Assembly: GCA_964470515.1 (NCBI GenBank) | Contig: CAYYDD010000068.1 | Coordinates: 1-7,848, forward strand | Reading direction: 5' to 3' | DNA: 7,848 bases | Source of the DNA: RGIG3009 sp964470515 | GTDB lineage: Bacteria > Bacillota > Clostridia > Oscillospirales > Acutalibacteraceae | Shown: one piece after another, positions 6,458 through 7,848 of the stretch | Layout: each line of letters begins with the position of its first letter | Numbering within the stretch: position 1 is the stretch's first letter | The notes under the pieces: generated by a model | What the model saw: the letters and a program-made list of their open reading frames with translations, nothing else | Told to the model about the DNA's origin: nothing | Databases searched by the model: none | Position numbers and translations under genes: made by a program

Positions 6458-6486
6458 ATCATACGCTTTTTTCGGGAAATATGCAA
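6458..6486 (-). promoter_or_regulatory. Probable promoter of rarA
   Basis: On the minus strand a -10 box TATGAT (6463-6458, five of six) lies 17 bp after TTGCAT (6486-6481), which keeps only the TTG core of a -35 box. Transcription would start near 6451, leaving about 25 nt before ATG 6426. A second TATGAT (6450-6445) lies just downstream without a clear -35. Confidence 0.5.
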
Positions 6487-6508
6487 GCGAATGTCGAAAT
6501 TTTCCGCA

Positions 6509-6538
6509 TTGACAGTACCGCATACCGCGTGATACACT
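6509..6538 (+). promoter_or_regulatory. Promoter of nth
   Basis: The plus strand has a perfect -35 TTGACA (6509-6514), an 18-bp spacer and a -10 TACACT (6533-6538, four of six), extended by an upstream TG at 6530-6531. Start of transcription near 6545 leaves only about 10-16 nt of leader, beginning at or just before the AAAGGA ribosome site (6545-6550). Confidence 0.65.
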
Positions 6539-6554
6539 GATATCAAAGGATGTG

Positions 6555-7196
6555 ATGATCGTGACGAAGAAAGAACGCGCACTGCTTGCAGTGAGGCGAT
6601 TAATAGAGCGTTATCCTATGGCGGAATGCTCATTAGAGTCCGAAGATGCGTTTCAGCTGTTGGTCGCTACCCGCTTGTCGGCGCAATGCACCGATGCCCG
6701 TGTCAATCTGGTAACACCCGCGCTGTTTGAGCGTTTCCCCGATGCGGAAGCCTTTGCCGCCGCCACACCGGAGGAGATCGAGCCGTATATCCGTTCCTGC
6801 GGATTATACAAAACCAAAGCCCGCGATCTCGCTGCGATGGCGCGTATGCTGCTTGATACCTACGACGGACGGGTGCCGGATACCATTGAAGAATTGACCA
6901 TCCTGCCCGGCGTGGGCCGCAAGACCGCCAATCTCATTTGCGGCGACGTGTACGGGATGCCCGGTGCGGTGGTTACAGATACGCATTGCATTCGCATCAC
7001 CAATCGTCTGGGCTTATCCACCGGCACCGATCCGCGCCGTGTAGAGGATCAGTTGCGTACATTATTGCCTCCGGAGGAAAGCAACGATTTCTGCCACCGC
7101 TTGGTGCTGTTCGGACGCGATGTCTGCACCGCCCGCTCACCTAAATGCGGTGCTTGCCCGCTCAGCGACTGCTGCCTGTCAAAAGCCGGCGATTAA
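6555..7196 (+). CDS. nth: Endonuclease III (Nth), DNA glycosylase/AP lyase with 4Fe-4S cluster
   Basis: This 213-aa base-excision repair enzyme removes oxidised pyrimidines and cuts at the abasic site. From ATG 6555, the helix-hairpin-helix is LPGVGRKTA (117-125) with catalytic lysine K123, and the catalytic aspartate is D142 in VVTDTH. The 4Fe-4S ligands follow the C-x6-C-x2-C-x5-C pattern at C191, C198, C201 and C207. RLSAQCTDARVN (40-51) is the conserved N-terminal DNA-binding segment. The length matches E. coli Nth (211 aa). The start is uncertain by two codons: AAAGGA lies 4 nt before ATG 6555 but 10 nt before GTG 6561, which would give the common opening MTKKERA; GTG 6552 is closer still and unlikely. 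It is the only plus-strand gene in the window. Its last 35 bp overlap the convergent membrane-protein gene. Confidence 0.96.
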   Translation: MIVTKKERALLAVRRLIERYPMAECSLESEDAFQLLVATRLSAQCTDARVNLVTPALFERFPDAEAFAAATPEEIEPYIRSCGLYKTKARDLAAMARMLLDTYDGRVPDTIEELTILPGVGRKTANLICGDVYGMPGAVVTDTHCIRITNRLGLSTGTDPRRVEDQLRTLLPPEESNDFCHRLVLFGRDVCTARSPKCGACPLSDCCLSKAGD

Positions 7197-7563
7197 TTCG
7201 CTGATATAGCGGCACCGCCAATATCCCCAATCCGCCCCACAGCACACTGTAAAGCAAACAGACTTGTCCGCAGATATTACCGAACATATGGCTGTAATCC
7301 CATACATTCAGCTTCCACCGCAGATTGAGCAGACAACCGCTCAGAAATTCCGCGACGGTCACGACCGCAGAGCAGGCCGTCCCCACCGCCAGTATACCGC
7401 GGTGCCACACGCGCCCGCCGATCCTGCCGATTAGATGAAAGCACGTACCTCCGAGGAAAAACATCGACCAATGGCTGTATCCGCGCCACAGCAGCTCAAT
7501 CAGGTTATAGCCAAGTCCGCCAATGGCAAACAAGCTGACAAAACACACGCATTTGCGCTTCAC
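7162..7563 (-). CDS. Small four-helix membrane protein, CmpB-type putative ABC transporter permease (PF06541)
   Basis: From GTG 7563 this is a 133-aa integral membrane protein with helices at about 5-22, 32-48, 56-78 and 98-119. GGLGYNLIELLWRGYSHW (15-32) and the later AEFLSG (71-76), WDYS (88-91) and GQVCLLYSVLWG (99-110) match my memory of the PF06541 family. That family is named for an ABC-transporter link but its biochemical role is not established. The C-terminus is basic (QRINRRLLTGSSR). The start is a choice: GGGGTGG lies 4-5 nt before GTG 7563, whereas the frame extends to a TTG at 7614 that has no ribosome site and crosses a hairpin. Its TGA stop lies inside the convergent nth gene. 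No partner ATPase is adjacent. Confidence 0.82.
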   Translation of the reverse strand: MKRKCVCFVSLFAIGGLGYNLIELLWRGYSHWSMFFLGGTCFHLIGRIGGRVWHRGILAVGTACSAVVTVAEFLSGCLLNLRWKLNVWDYSHMFGNICGQVCLLYSVLWGGLGILAVPLYQRINRRLLTGSSR

Positions 7564-7574
7564 CGTACCACCCC

Positions 7575-7648
7575 GTTCGGTAACAGTGTGTCCGAACAAG
7601 TAACCAGTATACAAACAGGTATCAAGTGATAGGCGCTTGCTACCTGTT
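7575..7648 (-). promoter_or_regulatory. Two hairpins in the leader of the CmpB-type gene
   Basis: AACAGGTA (7614-7621) pairs with TACCTGTT (7641-7648). Inside it, CAAG (7623-7626) pairs with CTTG (7636-7639), giving a 12-bp dyad with one mismatch. Closer to the gene, on the minus strand, GTTCGG (7597-7592) pairs with CCGAAC (7580-7575) over an 11-nt loop, just before the GGGGTGG ribosome site. Neither has a T-run good enough for a terminator. I see no convincing promoter for the gene between 7564 and 7707. Confidence 0.45.
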
Positions 7649-7707
7649 GTTATAAAGGGAAAGCCGCTGAAGGGAGACGTTGTGTCAGGAAGCGATTATT
7701 AAAAGAC

Positions 7708-7752
7708 AAACACCACGCTGTATTACCGAATTTGTATTACAGCGTGGTGTTT
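7708..7752 (-). terminator. Intrinsic terminator of the hsdS-like gene (possibly bidirectional)
   Basis: AAACACCACGCTGTA (7708-7722) and its exact reverse complement (7738-7752) form a 15-bp stem with a 15-nt loop. On the minus strand it begins 2 nt after the hsdS stop codon and is followed by the T-rich TTTGTCTTTTAAT. On the plus strand the tail is shorter (TTTTGTT), so it may also stop transcription in that direction. Confidence 0.85.
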
Positions 7753-7754
7753 TG

Positions 7755-7848
7755 TTACGTAAGTATTTGTTTTAAGAGTTCGGTGGCGGGCGGATCGGTG
7801 GGATCGTTTGTGCCCAGCTTGCCGCGGAAGGCATCGGCAAGGATGGAT
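7755..7848 (-). CDS. C-terminal end of a type I restriction-modification specificity subunit (HsdS-like), 5' part outside the window
   Basis: The last 30 codons, in the minus-strand frame ending at TAA 7757-7755, read SILADAFRGKLGTNDPTD, then PPATELLKQILT. This matches the usual HsdS C-terminus as I remember it: a final coiled-coil helix ending SILA-AFRGEL, then a TNDP-E/D-A-ELLK tail common in Firmicutes. HsdS recognises the target DNA for the HsdR/HsdM complex. The recognition domains are not visible, so the identity rests on this tail and on its coding frame ending right before a strong terminator. It appears to be the last gene of its operon; hsdM and hsdR, if present, would lie to the right. 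Confidence 0.72.
   Translation of the reverse strand, partial: SILADAFRGKLGTNDPTDPPATELLKQILT

Noticed and set aside
6427..6582. Upstream extension of rarA by 52 codons
   Set aside because: It would cover both divergent promoters and overlap the start of nth. Family homology begins at the internal ATG 6426, which has a ribosome site.
7561..7580. T-box-like motif (GGGTGGTAC on the minus strand)
   Set aside because: It matches part of the T-box core, but there is no stem I, no downstream terminator and no amino-acid gene. It is better explained as the ribosome site of the membrane-protein gene.

Overview
The window reads as ordinary chromosome of a GC-rich member of the Clostridia (Bacillota), probably an Oscillospiraceae/Ruminococcaceae-type gut anaerobe. 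That placement is inference. It rests on strong AGGAGG-type ribosome binding sites before nearly every gene, a potABCD operon in the Firmicutes order, a small CmpB-type membrane protein (PF06541), and the style of the Nth and RarA proteins. Nearly everything is on the minus strand; only the endonuclease III gene is on the plus strand.

Layout from right to left, in the direction of minus-strand transcription. First comes the last 30 codons of a type I restriction specificity subunit (hsdS-like), with a strong intrinsic terminator directly after it. Then a 133-aa four-helix membrane protein of the CmpB/PF06541 type. Its 3' end overlaps tail-to-tail with nth (endonuclease III) on the plus strand. 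nth and rarA/mgsA (AAA+ recombination factor) diverge from a 128-bp region holding a promoter for each. A 362-bp gap after rarA holds a perfect 32-bp AT-rich palindrome, a near-consensus promoter, and a leader of about 220 nt for the polyamine-import operon. The operon runs potA (ATPase), potB and potC (permeases), potD (binding protein), then a HAD phosphatase (gph-like). The joints are tight: ATGA overlaps at A/B and B/C, 14 nt at C/D and 10 nt at D/gph. Finally a tRNA-Ser(UGA), with its own near-consensus promoter, is cut by the left edge of the window.

The pot genes should act together: PotD captures polyamine outside the membrane, PotB and PotC form the channel, and PotA hydrolyses ATP. 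The phosphatase is translationally coupled to potD but has no obvious role in transport.

The least ordinary part is the control region of the pot operon. It contains the palindrome touching the -35 box, mutually exclusive stems around a T-tract, a well-placed ribosome site for an Arg-rich in-frame upstream start, and a perfect 10-nt pairing that would hide the ribosome site of the normal potA start. PotD is also unusual: it lacks a lipobox and carries a C-terminal membrane anchor instead. I see no CRISPR array, insertion sequence, prophage or clearly new multi-gene system.
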